Notes: generated by a model from the letters alone, not told the origin. Positions 33,725 through 42,500 are shown, counted from the stretch's first letter. The stretch is 64,000 nucleotides of DNA from JACKII01 sp965222315 (GCA_965222315.1 OZ244951.1:4030001-4094000); one strand, 5' to 3'. Numbers and translations: made by a program.

Positions 33725-34566
33725 GCTCAGGACTCATAACCAGAACGTCACGGTAGCAGCAATGCATATGGCGCTGAAGAAGGTGTTGGCGCAGCGGTCA
33801 TAGCGCATGGCGATGCGGCGCCAGTCTTTGAGGCGTCCGAACATGCGTTCGATGCGGTTTCGCTGACGATAGAGCCCCTCGTCGTAGGGTACTGGCCGCA
33901 GGCGGTTGTTTCTTCCTGGAATACAGGGCTCGATGCCCATGGCCCGCAGTCCATCGCGGAAGGGATCGCTGTCATACCCTCTGTCGCCGATCAAAAACCC
34001 GGCGGGAGGCAAGGCCGGCAACATGATGGCGGCGCCCTTGTAGTCACTGGCCTGGCCCTCGGTCAGCAACAAGATCAATGGCTTGCCATCCCCATCGCAA
34101 ACCGCGTGCAGCTTGGAGTTCAGGCCGCCTTTCGAGCGTCCGATGCAGCGGGATAAAGCCCCTTTTTCAGCAGGCTGGCCGCCGTGCGGTGCGCCTTCAG
34201 GTGCGTCGCATCGATCATGATGGTGCCAGTTGCCTGGCTCTCGGCTGCCAGTTCCGCGAAAATCCGGTCGAAGACGCCCGCCTCGCTCCAGCGTTTGAAC
34301 CGGTTGTAGAGCGTCTTGTGCGGGCCATAAGCCTCTGGCGCATCCCGCCACATCAGGCCGTTCCGGATAACATGAATAATCCCGCTGATGACACGCCGGT
34401 CATCCACCCTGGGCACGCCCCGAGGTTTGTTCGGCAATAGCGGCCGGAGCCGGGCGAATTGTTCTTCCGAAAGCCAGAAATGATGCTCTGCCATGGACAA
34501 CTCCCAATTTTGGGAGTTTGAATCATCCTCCAACCGATTCGGGAATCCCATTTATGGGTCCTGAGC
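33725..34566 (-). mobile_element. IS5-family insertion sequence (IS427-like), complete
   Basis: 842 bases bounded by imperfect inverted repeats: left GCTCAGGACTCATAA and right, read inward, GCTCAGGACCCATAA (one mismatch). Both ends are flanked by the direct repeat CTAG (33721-33724 and 34567-34570), the target duplication. It contains one two-frame transposase and sits inside an aspartyl protease gene. Confidence 0.92.
33734..34494 (-). CDS. IS5-family transposase made by -1 frameshift (orfA/orfB)
   Basis: OrfA starts MAEHHFWLSEEQFARL at 34494 and holds the N-terminal DUF4096-like HTH part and the first catalytic Asp (MIDATHLKAHR). It stops at 34120. OrfB is in the -1 frame and carries the second Asp (FLIGDRGYDSDP) and the catalytic Glu (RNRIERMFGRLKDWRR), ending at 33734. 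The frames join at the slippery run CTG AAA AAG GGG (A5G4, 34168-34159), where KKG becomes EKGALSRC. Both parts are intact, so the element may be active. Confidence 0.9.
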
Positions 34567-35162
34567 CTAGGCCTTTTAATCCTAACTTTTCTATTTTCGG
34601 TCTACCGGCGCCGGTTCGGAGAGGCCCTGCAACACATAGCGATTTGGGCACTCATTTTTGTCGGAGTAGTCCTTGCGTTCGGCTTCAAGGATCAATTGAC
34701 CGCCATCATTATGGGGGATCAAGGCTACATGGTCGATGAGCGCACAATCTCGTTCAATCGAGCCGACGACGGACATTTTTATGCCCGGCTTTCGGTCAAC
34801 GGCGAGGAGGTACCATTCATGATCGACACCGGCGCGTCCAACGTGATCTTAACCCGAAATGCCGCCGCAGTACTCGGCTTCGACGTAAGTGACCTTGCCT
34901 ATACGCAGCGGTTCCAAACGGCGAACGGAACCGTTCGTGGGGCACCGGTGACGCTTGATTCCGTCGTCATAGGCCCAATTGAAGATCGTAACGTGCTAGC
35001 GTTCGTAAATGCCGGGGATCTTCATATTTCCCTCCTCGGCATGAGCTACCTAGAACGCTTTCGATCTTATCGGGTCGACGGAAATCGGATGGTGCTTGTC
35101 CGGTAGAATCATCTCCGGCCTCGCGATCCTCCAATGCGCACGGACGGCTTAGAGGCTTTGCG

Positions 35163-36743
35163 CTAATACCCCAGCGCCAGGCCGTCCTTGCGGGTTTCGC
35201 TGCCGCCGGTCAGCACGCCTTCCTTGCGGTCGATCCAGATCGCCTGGCCGCCGCCATGCGGGCGCACCAGGTATTCGCAGTCGTGGCCCATGGCCCGCAG
35301 CTCGCTGGCCATTTTCGGGCCGATTGTGGTCTCCAGTTCCAGCTTGCCGGCGTAGCTCATGACGCGAGGATGAGCGATGGCCTGCTGCGGGTCCATGCCA
35401 TAGTCGATCATGTTAGAGAGCAGCCAAGTGTGCCCGACCGGCTGGTAGTTGCCGCCCATGACGCCGAACGGCATCACCGCTTCGCCGTCTTTCATCAGCA
35501 TGCCGGGGATGATGGTGTGCGCCGGACGCTTACCACCCTGGATGGCGTTCGGATGGCCCTGCTCCAGCGTGAAACCCCAGCCGCGGTTTTGCAGCACCAC
35601 GCCTGACTTCGGTCCGACAATGCCGCTGCCGAAGGAATGGAAGGTGGAGTTGATGAACGAACAGGCATTGCCATCCTTGTCCACCACGCAGAGGTAGACC
35701 GTGTCGCCTTGTCTATCGAGGCCGGGCGGCGGCAGGTCGATCATGGCGCGCTTGTCGTCGATCATGGCGCGCAGGCGCTCGGCATAGCCTTTCGACAGCA
35801 AAAGGTCTTGCGGCACGTCGGCCATTCGCGGGTCGGCGACGAAAGCATTGCGGTCGCGGATACCAAATTTGCCGACTTCCGCCATCCGGTGCAGGCGGGT
35901 GATGGAGAGCGGGTCCTCCGGCTGGTCGTAGCCCTCCCACATGTTCAGCATCAGGAGCGCGATGATCCCGACGCCGTTCGGCGGGCACTCATAGACCTGA
36001 TAGCCCTTGTAGTCGGTCACGATAGGTTCGACATATTCGGGTCTGTTATTGGCGAAGTCGTCCAGTGTGTGCAGGCCGCCCATGGACTTCAGGTGGCTGA
36101 CCAGATCTTCCGCGACCTCACCGGTGTAGAAGGCGTCGCGGCCATGCTTGGCGATTTTTTTCAACGTCGCCGCAAGTTCCGGCTGCTTGTAGACCGTTCC
36201 CTCTTTCGGTGCGCCGCCACGCAGCATGATCGCCTTGGCCGCCGGATCGATGGAGAGCTTATCCTTGGCCAATTCCCAATCCAGCGAGGCGCGGTCGTGC
36301 ACGGCAAAGCCGTTCTCCGCGTAGCCAATGGCAGCCTGCAGGCATTCCTCTAGGCTCTTGGTGCCGTGGTCGCGCAGCAGTACCTCCCAGGCATCGACCG
36401 CGCCCGGTACCGTGACCGCGTGGGGAGAGGTAGTTTCCAGCTTGGCGATGCCCTGGTCGGCATACCATTCGGCACTCGCTGCGGCGGGCGCGCGGCCGGA
36501 GCCGTTCAGCGCCACCAGCGGCCCGTTGGCGGGCTTGTAGAGACAGAAGTTATCGCCGCCTATGCCCGTCGAGCCAGGCTCGGTCACGCACTGCACTGCA
36601 CAGGCCGCAACCGCCGCGTCGAGCGCGTTGCCGCCGGCCTTGAGCATCTCGATCCCGGCCAGCGTCGAACTAGGCTGGGAGGTGGCGACCATGCCGTTGG
36701 TGCCGCGGGCGGCTGAGCGGGTCGGTTGGTGAAAGTCGCGCAT
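35163..36743 (-). CDS. Gamma-glutamyltransferase family protein
   Basis: Ntn-hydrolase that would cleave gamma-glutamyl compounds such as glutathione; 526 residues as a self-processing proenzyme. The processing and nucleophile Thr is in QGDTVYLCVVDKDGN, and downstream are SFINSTFHSFGSG and the PHRVMSY and GGGQAIWID regions. No clear signal peptide, so it is probably cytoplasmic, unlike E. coli Ggt. Substrate may differ from glutathione. Confidence 0.9.
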   Translation of the reverse strand: MRDFHQPTRSAARGTNGMVATSQPSSTLAGIEMLKAGGNALDAAVAACAVQCVTEPGSTGIGGDNFCLYKPANGPLVALNGSGRAPAAASAEWYADQGIAKLETTSPHAVTVPGAVDAWEVLLRDHGTKSLEECLQAAIGYAENGFAVHDRASLDWELAKDKLSIDPAAKAIMLRGGAPKEGTVYKQPELAATLKKIAKHGRDAFYTGEVAEDLVSHLKSMGGLHTLDDFANNRPEYVEPIVTDYKGYQVYECPPNGVGIIALLMLNMWEGYDQPEDPLSITRLHRMAEVGKFGIRDRNAFVADPRMADVPQDLLLSKGYAERLRAMIDDKRAMIDLPPPGLDRQGDTVYLCVVDKDGNACSFINSTFHSFGSGIVGPKSGVVLQNRGWGFTLEQGHPNAIQGGKRPAHTIIPGMLMKDGEAVMPFGVMGGNYQPVGHTWLLSNMIDYGMDPQQAIAHPRVMSYAGKLELETTIGPKMASELRAMGHDCEYLVRPHGGGQAIWIDRKEGVLTGGSETRKDGLALGY

Positions 36744-36830
36744 GGGGGCGGGGTCTCCGGCAGGCGGGAAAGCATAGGTTGCTGAAACCTAGCGCCTGCC
36801 GAGGAATTTCGCCAGCGGCTTACGCGACGG

Positions 36831-36980
36831 CTATGCCAGCACCAGCACCAGAATGATGGCGGAAAGCGCGCCCCAGAACACGGTATTGGCCCACATCCGC
36901 AGGATCTGGCGGTTGTCCGACCCGTGCGGCAGGCCAGCCATGGAGGCGATCAGGTCGCCAGGCCAGAGAAAAAGTCTCAT
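36831..36980 (-). CDS. Small single-helix membrane protein, unknown
   Basis: A 49-residue ORF beginning MRLFLWPGDLIASMAGLPHG, with a C-terminal hydrophobic helix (TVFWGALSAIILVLVLA) and a stop immediately after. GGAG lies 9 bases before the ATG. It sits between ggt and pncA, both on the minus strand, in a gap of 273 bases. Family not known. Confidence 0.5.
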   Translation of the reverse strand: MRLFLWPGDLIASMAGLPHGSDNRQILRMWANTVFWGALSAIILVLVLA

Positions 36981-37016
36981 CGCATTCAGCTCCAAACATT
37001 CCTGTGAGAGAATATA

Positions 37017-37634
37017 TTAAATTGTGCCGGATATATCCACCCCGGCTGCCACCATGTCGCGGGTAGCCGCCTCCTTGGAGCCATCCAGGTCGATGGCCCG
37101 GCAGGCCGAGGCTTCCACACACACCTCATAACCGAGGCGGCGAGCATCCATCGCCGAATATAACACGCAAAAATCATAGGCGAGCCCCGCGAGGGTGACT
37201 GCCTCGAAGCCCCGTTCCTGGAGGTACCCGTGCAGGCCCGTGGGCGTCGTACGGTCGTTCTCGAAGAATGCGGAGTAGCTGTCGATTTCCCGCCGGAAGC
37301 CCTTGCGGATGACCATTTCGGCTTTACCCACTTCCAGACCGGGATGAAAGGCGGCGCCATGCGTCCCTTGCACACAATGATCCGGCCAGAGCGTCTGGTC
37401 GCCATAGGGCAGCGTAACGGTCCCGAAAGGCCGCTTGCCCTCATGCTGACTGGCGAAGGACAGATGGTTCGGCGGATGCCAGTCCTGGGTCAGCAATACA
37501 TGCTCTTCTTCGCCAATCATGCGGTTGACCACTGGTACGACAACATCGCCTTCCGGCACAGCCAGCGCGCCGCCGGGGCAGAAATCATGTTGCACGTCGA
37601 CCACAATCAGGATGGAGGATGATGCCGTTGACAT
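37017..37634 (-). CDS. pncA: Nicotinamidase / pyrazinamidase
   Basis: Converts nicotinamide to nicotinate for NAD salvage. 205 residues with the catalytic triad Asp13 (VVDVQHDF), Lys111 (VIRKGF) and Cys156 (YDFCVLYSA), and the metal-binding DWHPPNH (Asp51, His53, His57). A cis-peptide region around GLAYDFC is typical. Length and motifs match E. coli PncA. Upstream is the lipoprotein gene at 37666. Confidence 0.95.
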   Translation of the reverse strand: MSTASSSILIVVDVQHDFCPGGALAVPEGDVVVPVVNRMIGEEEHVLLTQDWHPPNHLSFASQHEGKRPFGTVTLPYGDQTLWPDHCVQGTHGAAFHPGLEVGKAEMVIRKGFRREIDSYSAFFENDRTTPTGLHGYLQERGFEAVTLAGLAYDFCVLYSAMDARRLGYEVCVEASACRAIDLDGSKEAATRDMVAAGVDISGTI

Positions 37635-37665
37635 GGTTGGCCTCCTGATAGCCGGGTTGATAGGG

Positions 37666-38004
37666 CTAGCTGCTTCCCGGCGGCAGGCCTGGCCCCGCGG
37701 GGCCGGTCGGTCCGGTTGGGGGCGCTACGCCAGGTGCCGGCTGGGCCGGCGCCGATTGCGACGGCGGCAGCTGCGTAGCGGCAGGCGGAATGACGCTCGG
37801 CACCTGCGGCGCAGGCACTGGCGGTTCCGCCGGTTGTTGCTGCGGCTCGGTCACCTCGGGGCGTTCGTCCTGTTGCGGCACGGCCTGCTGCGGGTTGACT
37901 GGTTCCGGCGGATCCTCTTCGCCGGGGCCTGGCCCATTGGAGGAGCAGGCGGCAACGGCCAGACCTGCAGAAACAATCAGGATGGCTGCCCAATTCCGGC
38001 TCAT
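37666..38004 (-). CDS. Proline-rich lipoprotein of unknown function
   Basis: 112 residues from the ATG at 38004. The signal peptide MSRNWAAILIVSAGLAVAAC ends in a lipobox-type cysteine at residue 20. The mature part is almost entirely low-complexity Pro/Gln/Glu/Ala (PPEPVNPQQAVPQQDERPEV), suggesting an extended periplasmic linker. An in-frame ATG at 38025 is also possible. Confidence 0.6.
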   Translation of the reverse strand: MSRNWAAILIVSAGLAVAACSSNGPGPGEEDPPEPVNPQQAVPQQDERPEVTEPQQQPAEPPVPAPQVPSVIPPAATQLPPSQSAPAQPAPGVAPPTGPTGPAGPGLPPGSS

Positions 38005-38035
38005 AAAGAAATGCCCTGCGGTCATCGGTTTCCGA

Positions 38036-38881
38036 CTAGCCCATGGTTTCAATAAGGGTGGCGATACGGTCGAGAACCGGCAGCACGGTGTCTGCCTTTT
38101 CCGACTCCAGGCTGAACACCACCCGTTCGACGCCCGCATCGCGGTATTGCTTCAATTGGTCTGCATCCATCGATGCACCGAACACGGAAACGGAGAGGCT
38201 GCCCGGCTCGCGCCCGGCCTCCGCTGCCATCTGCCGGACGCGCGGCAATTGTTCCAGGATATCCGCACCGCGCCCGCCGAGCGGAATCCAGCCGTCGCCA
38301 TAAGCGATGGCTCGGTTGGCGGCATGCGGGAAAGCCCCACCGACCAGGATCGGCGGATGCGGTTTTTGCACCGGCTTCGGCCAAGTCATCATCGGTTCGA
38401 AGCTTTGGAATTTGCCTTCATATTCCGGCTTGGTCTGTGTCCAGACGGTCTTGAGAATGTCCACCCGTTCCGCCATCAGGGCGATGCGGGTCTTGGGATC
38501 GGTGCCGTGGTCGGCCATCTCCTCCCGGTTCCAGCCCGCGCCGATGCCGAACAGAAAGCGCCCGCCGGAGAGCAGGTCGAGCGTCGCAACCTCTTTCGCC
38601 AATTGCAGCACGTCGCGCTGAATGATGAGACAAACGCCGGTGCCAAGCTTCAGCGTCGAAGTGGTCATGGCCGCTGTTGCCAAGCCGACAAACGGGTCAA
38701 TCACGTCGTAGTAGCGCTTCGGCAATTCCGGCCCGCCGCCCCAGGGGGACTTGCGGCTGAGCGGAATATGCGAGTGCTCCGGCGCCCAGAACGATTCGAA
38801 ACCACGCTCCTCCAGCGCCGGACCGAGTTCGGCAGGGGTCATCGAATAGTCGGTACAGAACATGGACGCGCCGAAATGCAT
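38036..38881 (-). CDS. LLM-class F420-dependent or flavin-dependent oxidoreductase
   Basis: 281-residue luciferase-like TIM-barrel oxidoreductase (TIGR03619-like). Begins MHFGASMFCTDYSMTPAELG; FWAPEHSHIPLSRKSPWGGG, LGTGVCLIIQRDVLQLAKEV, LSGGRFLFGIGAGWNREEM and PILVGGAFPHAANRAIAYGDGW are the usual signature strands. Substrate and whether the cofactor is F420 or FMN are not determined. It is separated by 141 bases without features from the amidohydrolase gene at 39023. Confidence 0.87.
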   Translation of the reverse strand: MHFGASMFCTDYSMTPAELGPALEERGFESFWAPEHSHIPLSRKSPWGGGPELPKRYYDVIDPFVGLATAAMTTSTLKLGTGVCLIIQRDVLQLAKEVATLDLLSGGRFLFGIGAGWNREEMADHGTDPKTRIALMAERVDILKTVWTQTKPEYEGKFQSFEPMMTWPKPVQKPHPPILVGGAFPHAANRAIAYGDGWIPLGGRGADILEQLPRVRQMAAEAGREPGSLSVSVFGASMDADQLKQYRDAGVERVVFSLESEKADTVLPVLDRIATLIETMG

Positions 38882-39022
38882 CTGGCTGGAACTCCGCTGA
38901 TCAGGCTCAAGGCTATCGTTTATCGGCGCGATCTTATTCGCTCACCCAAGGCTTGTCGAAGGGTCAATGCGCATCCGGCATTGCCTCCAACTAGCAGTGG
39001 CGGAGAAAGGGCCGGGCTGCCG

Positions 39023-39850
39023 TCAGGCCCGCCGGTCCCAGCCCCACCAGGCGCAGACGGCTTTGCCCATGATCTGCGGCAGGTCTTCCTTGGCGAGCCA
39101 GGGAAGGTGCTCCGTGAACATCTCGACGCATTCCGTCCAAGAACAGGGCATCTTGGAAATGTCGGTGCCCCAAAACATGCGGCTCGGGCCGAAAGCGTCG
39201 TAGATTTGCTCCAGGTAGGGATGCATGGAGGCAAATGGGTACGGTCCGCTGCTATAGCCGGGCGCTCCGGTGGCCTTCACCGCGATGTTCGGGTGCTTCG
39301 CCAAGGCGATCAGGTCCGGCATGTGGGTCATGGCGGCATCGTCCTTGAGCGTGGTATTGCCGCCGCGCCCGCCGAGGTGATCGATCGTGAATTTCAGGCC
39401 CGGATAGCGTGCCGCGATCTTGCCGATGGTAGGCAGCGAGTCGGTCACCAGCCCCGCGACCGGGATGCCATGGCGTTCGCAGGCGGCCCAGAGCCAGTCT
39501 AGCGCGCCGCTCTCCAGCGCCTGCCGCTCCGCGTCCTTGAGGAAGGTATAGCGGATGCCGAGCATCCCTGGCGTCTCGCGCCAGCGCTCCAGCATCGGCA
39601 GAGCCTTGGCTTCATCCCAGGGGACAGCGTGCATGATGGCGAAGCGGTTGGGATAGTCCTGCACCGCTTTGACCGCCATGTCGTTGGCGTTCGGGTCCCA
39701 TGGCGGCGGATGGATCACCGCGGCGGCGATACCGGCCTCATCCATCAGCGCGATAGCTTCCGCTGCCGTGAAAGAGGTGACCTGCCAGTGAGCCATGTTG
39801 CTGGGCAGGCCCTGGCCCCAAAGGTGGATCTGGGCGTCGATCAGTTGCAT
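39023..39850 (-). CDS. Amidohydrolase family 2 (TIM-barrel metal-dependent hydrolase)
   Basis: 275-residue member of the amidohydrolase-2 group (2-amino-3-carboxymuconate semialdehyde decarboxylase-like). Begins MQLIDAQIHLWGQG with DxQxHxW in place of HxH, then KFTIDHLGG (His), IAVKATGAPGYSSGPYPF, and the closing MFWGTDISKMPCSW with the metal aspartate. Substrate unknown. The start is taken at the annotated ATG 39850. Confidence 0.85.
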   Translation of the reverse strand: MQLIDAQIHLWGQGLPSNMAHWQVTSFTAAEAIALMDEAGIAAAVIHPPPWDPNANDMAVKAVQDYPNRFAIMHAVPWDEAKALPMLERWRETPGMLGIRYTFLKDAERQALESGALDWLWAACERHGIPVAGLVTDSLPTIGKIAARYPGLKFTIDHLGGRGGNTTLKDDAAMTHMPDLIALAKHPNIAVKATGAPGYSSGPYPFASMHPYLEQIYDAFGPSRMFWGTDISKMPCSWTECVEMFTEHLPWLAKEDLPQIMGKAVCAWWGWDRRA

Positions 39851-39905
39851 GGGCGTTCGGTTTCCCGCCGGTGAGCGCTTTGATGTGCTGACGATATTGC
39901 CGCGC

Positions 39906-39965
39906 CCGCCCCGCTACCGCAATCAGTCACTGCGATGCAGAAGGCCTGTTGCGGAAGCGGGGCGG
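39906..39965. repeat. Large GC-rich hairpin upstream of selC
   Basis: CCGCCCCGCTACCGCAA (39906-39922) pairs with TTGCGGAAGCGGGGCGG (39949-39965) with one mismatch in 17 pairs and a 26-base loop. It ends 19 bases before the tRNA-Sec 5' end. There is no T-tract, so it is not a classical terminator. Confidence 0.6.
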
Positions 39966-39984
39966 CTCGCGCAAAGTGGTTAGT

Positions 39985-40081
39985 GGAAGGGAATCCGGTC
40001 CGGTGGCCGGCCTGGTCTTCAAAACCAGTCGAGGCGGCGCCAACGTTGCCTGGTGGGTTCGACTCCCACTCCTTTCCGCCA
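39985..40081 (+). tRNA. selC: tRNA-Sec (anticodon TCA)
   Basis: 97 nt with the selenocysteine tRNA architecture: an 8-bp acceptor GGAAGGGA pairing with TCCTTTCC, discriminator G and encoded CCA; a 6-bp D stem around CGGT; anticodon stem CTGGT/ACCAG with loop CTTCAAA (TCA anticodon); a long variable arm GGCGGC...GTTGCC; and T arm GTGGG TTCGACT CCCAC. The layout matches E. coli selC closely. Implies Sec decoding in this genome; selA, selB and selD are not in the window. Confidence 0.97.
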
Positions 40082-40086
40082 ACCGT

Positions 40087-41019
40087 TCAAATCCGATCCG
40101 GCCATAGCAAGCGCGCGGCATGGTACAGGCCCGCGATGGCCAGTGTCTCGGCATCGCGTTTTTCGGGCCGCAACCCGGCCACATGCAATGCCGTCTCGTA
40201 GCTGGCCGCGAGCGCGCCGCTGCCGACCAGGGTCACATCGGAACCGGGAGCTGGTTTCATACCGGCGATCTCCGCGCCGATGAGCAGACCGGAGAGGCGG
40301 GCGGCGACAGCGTCGGGCTCGCCAGCGCCGAGCAATAGCGGGCCGGCGCGGACAGTGAAGAGAGCGCGCAGCAGGGCTTCGGGGGCGGCCAGCGCCTCCC
40401 GCACCCCACCGGGGAATTCGGGCAGGCCGGACAGGCTGTCGGTGTCAGCGCCCTGCACATAATGCTTCAGGACGGACTGGCTGGAAAGCAAGCCGTAGAC
40501 CTCACCCGTCATGGCAGTGGAGAAACGGCGGACGTTGCCGTCCTCCAGCCGGACCCATTTGGAATGCGTGCCGGGCAGGCAGATCAGGCCGTCGGCGGCG
40601 CCGTTCAGGGCCAGGCCGAGCAGCAAGGTCTCCTCGCCCCGCATCACATCCGGCACGCCGGGCGGTCGCTGGGCAAGGCCGGGCAGGATGCGAACGTCAC
40701 GGGCGACGCCCGGCACAGTTACGGCCTGCTCCGGGATTGCCGTCAGGCCCGCCGGCAAAGTGATATAGGCTGCTTCGTGCCAGCCCTGGGCCGCACCGGC
40801 CATGCCGCAAATGACAACGGGAGTATTCGGACCTGCGCCAGCTTCCGCGAGCGCTGCCTCCAGCACTGACGGATAGTCCGCTCGAGCCATCGAGGCCATG
40901 CCCGTTGCACCCCGCGCCTCGCCGAGCACATCGCCAGAAGCGGAGAGCGCCCAAAGCCGGAAGCTGGTCGTTCCCCAGTCGGCGGCGGCGAAGGCCGCTT
41001 GGCTCACCGGCGCCCTCAA
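40087..41019 (-). CDS. dgoK: 2-dehydro-3-deoxygalactonokinase
   Basis: Sugar kinase of the De Ley-Doudoroff galactonate pathway (KDGal + ATP to KDPGal). 310 residues of the DgoK/hexokinase-like ATPase fold: ADWGTTSFRLW phosphate loop, MAGAAQGWHEA, CLPGTHSKWVRL and TGEVYGLLS. The aldolase dgoA and dehydratase dgoD are not adjacent; a family SMP-30 lactonase and an enolase-superfamily gene lie further right. The start overlaps the selO stop by 4 bases. Confidence 0.9.
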   Translation of the reverse strand: MRAPVSQAAFAAADWGTTSFRLWALSASGDVLGEARGATGMASMARADYPSVLEAALAEAGAGPNTPVVICGMAGAAQGWHEAAYITLPAGLTAIPEQAVTVPGVARDVRILPGLAQRPPGVPDVMRGEETLLLGLALNGAADGLICLPGTHSKWVRLEDGNVRRFSTAMTGEVYGLLSSQSVLKHYVQGADTDSLSGLPEFPGGVREALAAPEALLRALFTVRAGPLLLGAGEPDAVAARLSGLLIGAEIAGMKPAPGSDVTLVGSGALAASYETALHVAGLRPEKRDAETLAIAGLYHAARLLWPDRI

Positions 41020-42500
41020 GTGCCGCAGAAGGTCTGGCCAACGATCTGGTCGGGCGTCGGCGGGGTGGCGTAGTCGGCGAATTCCGGCTGGTCCTGATAA
41101 GGTCGCTGCAATACCTGCACCAGTTCCTCGAACGGGCCGAAATCGTTCTGGTAGGCAGCATCGATTGCCGCTTCAACACGGTGATTGCGGGGGATGAACA
41201 GAGGATTGGCCGCCAGCATCATCGCCCGGCGTTCCGCCGGGGCCATCGGCTCCCGCAGCAGCCGCTCCTGCCAGCGCTGCGCCCAGGCGTCGAACGCGGT
41301 CGGGTCGATGAACTGGTCGCGGGCGGGCGGCGCTGCCTGCCCTTCCGATCCAATGGCATTGACCAGGTGGCGGAACGTCAGCGTAAAATCGGCCTGGTTC
41401 TGCTCCATCAACTCCAGCAATTCCTCGATTAGCGCCTGGTCGCTGTCTTCGGCCGCCGAAAGCCCCAGCTTGCGGCGCATCCGGGCTAGCCACGCGTCAC
41501 GGAAAAGCTCCGGGTAGCGGTTGATGCTTGCCTGGGCGATCTCAATCGCCTTCTCCTCTTCCTCGTCCAGCAGAGGCAGTAGCGCCTGGGCCAGGCAAAC
41601 CAAGTTCCAGTGGCCGATGGGCGGCTGATTGGCGTAAGCGTAGCGGCCCTGCCGGTCGATGGAACTGTAGACCATGCCGGCCTTGTAGCTGTCCATGAAG
41701 GCGCAGGGGCCGTAGTCGATGGTCTCACCCGAAATGGTCATGTTGTCGGTGTTCATGACGCCATGAATGAAGCCCAAGCTCATCCATTGGGCGATAAGGG
41801 CAGCCTGACGCCCAATCACGCTGTCCAGCAGCGACTGGTAGGGATGTTCGGCCCGGGCGGCCTCCGGATAGTGGCGCTGGATGGCGTGGTCGGCCAGCAA
41901 TTGCAGGCCCTCGTTGTCCTTGCGGGCCAGGAAGTACTGGAAGGTGCCGACGCGGATATGGCTGGAGGCAACGCGGGTCAGCACGCCCCCCGGCAATGCG
42001 GCCTCGCGAAATACCGGTTCCCCCGTCGCAGTGACGGCCAGAGACCGGGTCGTCGGCACGCCGAGGCCGTGCATGGCCTCGCTGATGATGTATTCCCGCA
42101 AGGCCGGACCCAGCGGCGAACGGCCATCGCCCTGGCGGGAGAAGGGAGTCGGGCCGGATCCTTTCAACTGGATGTCGCGGCGCTGGCCGTTCCGGTCGAT
42201 GACCTCCCCCAGCAGCACCGCCCGGCCATCGCCCAATTGTGGCGACCAGCCGCCGAACTGGTGCCCGGCATAGGCCATGGCGATGGGCGCAGACTGCGCC
42301 GGCGTCTCATTGCCGGCCAGGATCGCCACGCCATCCGGCGTTTGCAGGGTTTCAGCGTCGAGACCCAGCTCAGCGGCGAGGCGCTCGTTCAGCTTGACGA
42401 GGCTCGGCGCACGCACCGGCGCCGGCTGCAGCCGGGCGAAGAAACGCTCCGGCAAGCGGGCATAGCTGTTGTCGAACTGAAACGCAGTGGCGGTTGTCAT
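41016..42500 (-). CDS. selO: Protein adenylyltransferase SelO (YdiU family)
   Basis: Pseudokinase-fold AMP transferase acting on redox proteins. 494 residues: YAGHQFGGWSPQLGDGRAVLLGE, LKGSGPTPFSRQGDGRSPLG, the TTRSLAVTATGEPVFRE loop, HGVMNTDNMTISGETIDYGPCAFMD metal-binding region. The C-terminus is QTFCGT with a Cys at residue 492 where eukaryotic SelO has selenocysteine; the codon is TGC, so this copy uses Cys. The ATG at 42500 is preceded by GAGGCCACC. The longer frame to 42791 is not used. Confidence 0.94.
   Translation of the reverse strand: MTTATAFQFDNSYARLPERFFARLQPAPVRAPSLVKLNERLAAELGLDAETLQTPDGVAILAGNETPAQSAPIAMAYAGHQFGGWSPQLGDGRAVLLGEVIDRNGQRRDIQLKGSGPTPFSRQGDGRSPLGPALREYIISEAMHGLGVPTTRSLAVTATGEPVFREAALPGGVLTRVASSHIRVGTFQYFLARKDNEGLQLLADHAIQRHYPEAARAEHPYQSLLDSVIGRQAALIAQWMSLGFIHGVMNTDNMTISGETIDYGPCAFMDSYKAGMVYSSIDRQGRYAYANQPPIGHWNLVCLAQALLPLLDEEEEKAIEIAQASINRYPELFRDAWLARMRRKLGLSAAEDSDQALIEELLELMEQNQADFTLTFRHLVNAIGSEGQAAPPARDQFIDPTAFDAWAQRWQERLLREPMAPAERRAMMLAANPLFIPRNHRVEAAIDAAYQNDFGPFEELVQVLQRPYQDQPEFADYATPPTPDQIVGQTFCGT

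Larger units (their letters stand above)
33670..35106 (+). pseudogene. Retropepsin-like aspartyl protease gene split by an IS5-family element
   Basis: The 5' part is ATG at 33670 to codon 18 (MSDLDSFDQARLFYLSVL). The IS element with its CTAG target site follows, and the 3' part resumes at 34571 in the same frame with GLLILTFLFSVYRRR, a second hydrophobic segment (AIWALIFVGVVLAFGF), and the protease domain with the active-site motif FMIDTGASNV and GMSYLERF. Removing the IS and one CTAG copy restores a 196-residue protein of the membrane-anchored clan AA family (TIGR02281-like). The 3' part could be expressed only from internal TTG 34696 or ATG 34711 and would lack its membrane anchor. Confidence 0.88.

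Noticed and set aside
34120..34351. The N-terminal part of the orfB frame before the frameshift as a separate gene
   Set aside because: It is the out-of-frame reading of orfA; the transposase is made by -1 slippage at A5G4.
39906..39965. A rho-independent terminator upstream of selC
   Set aside because: Neither strand has a T-tract after the stem.
41016..41040. SelO as a selenoprotein
   Set aside because: The codon at the Sec position is TGC (Cys) and the TGA at the end is the ordinary stop after FCGT.
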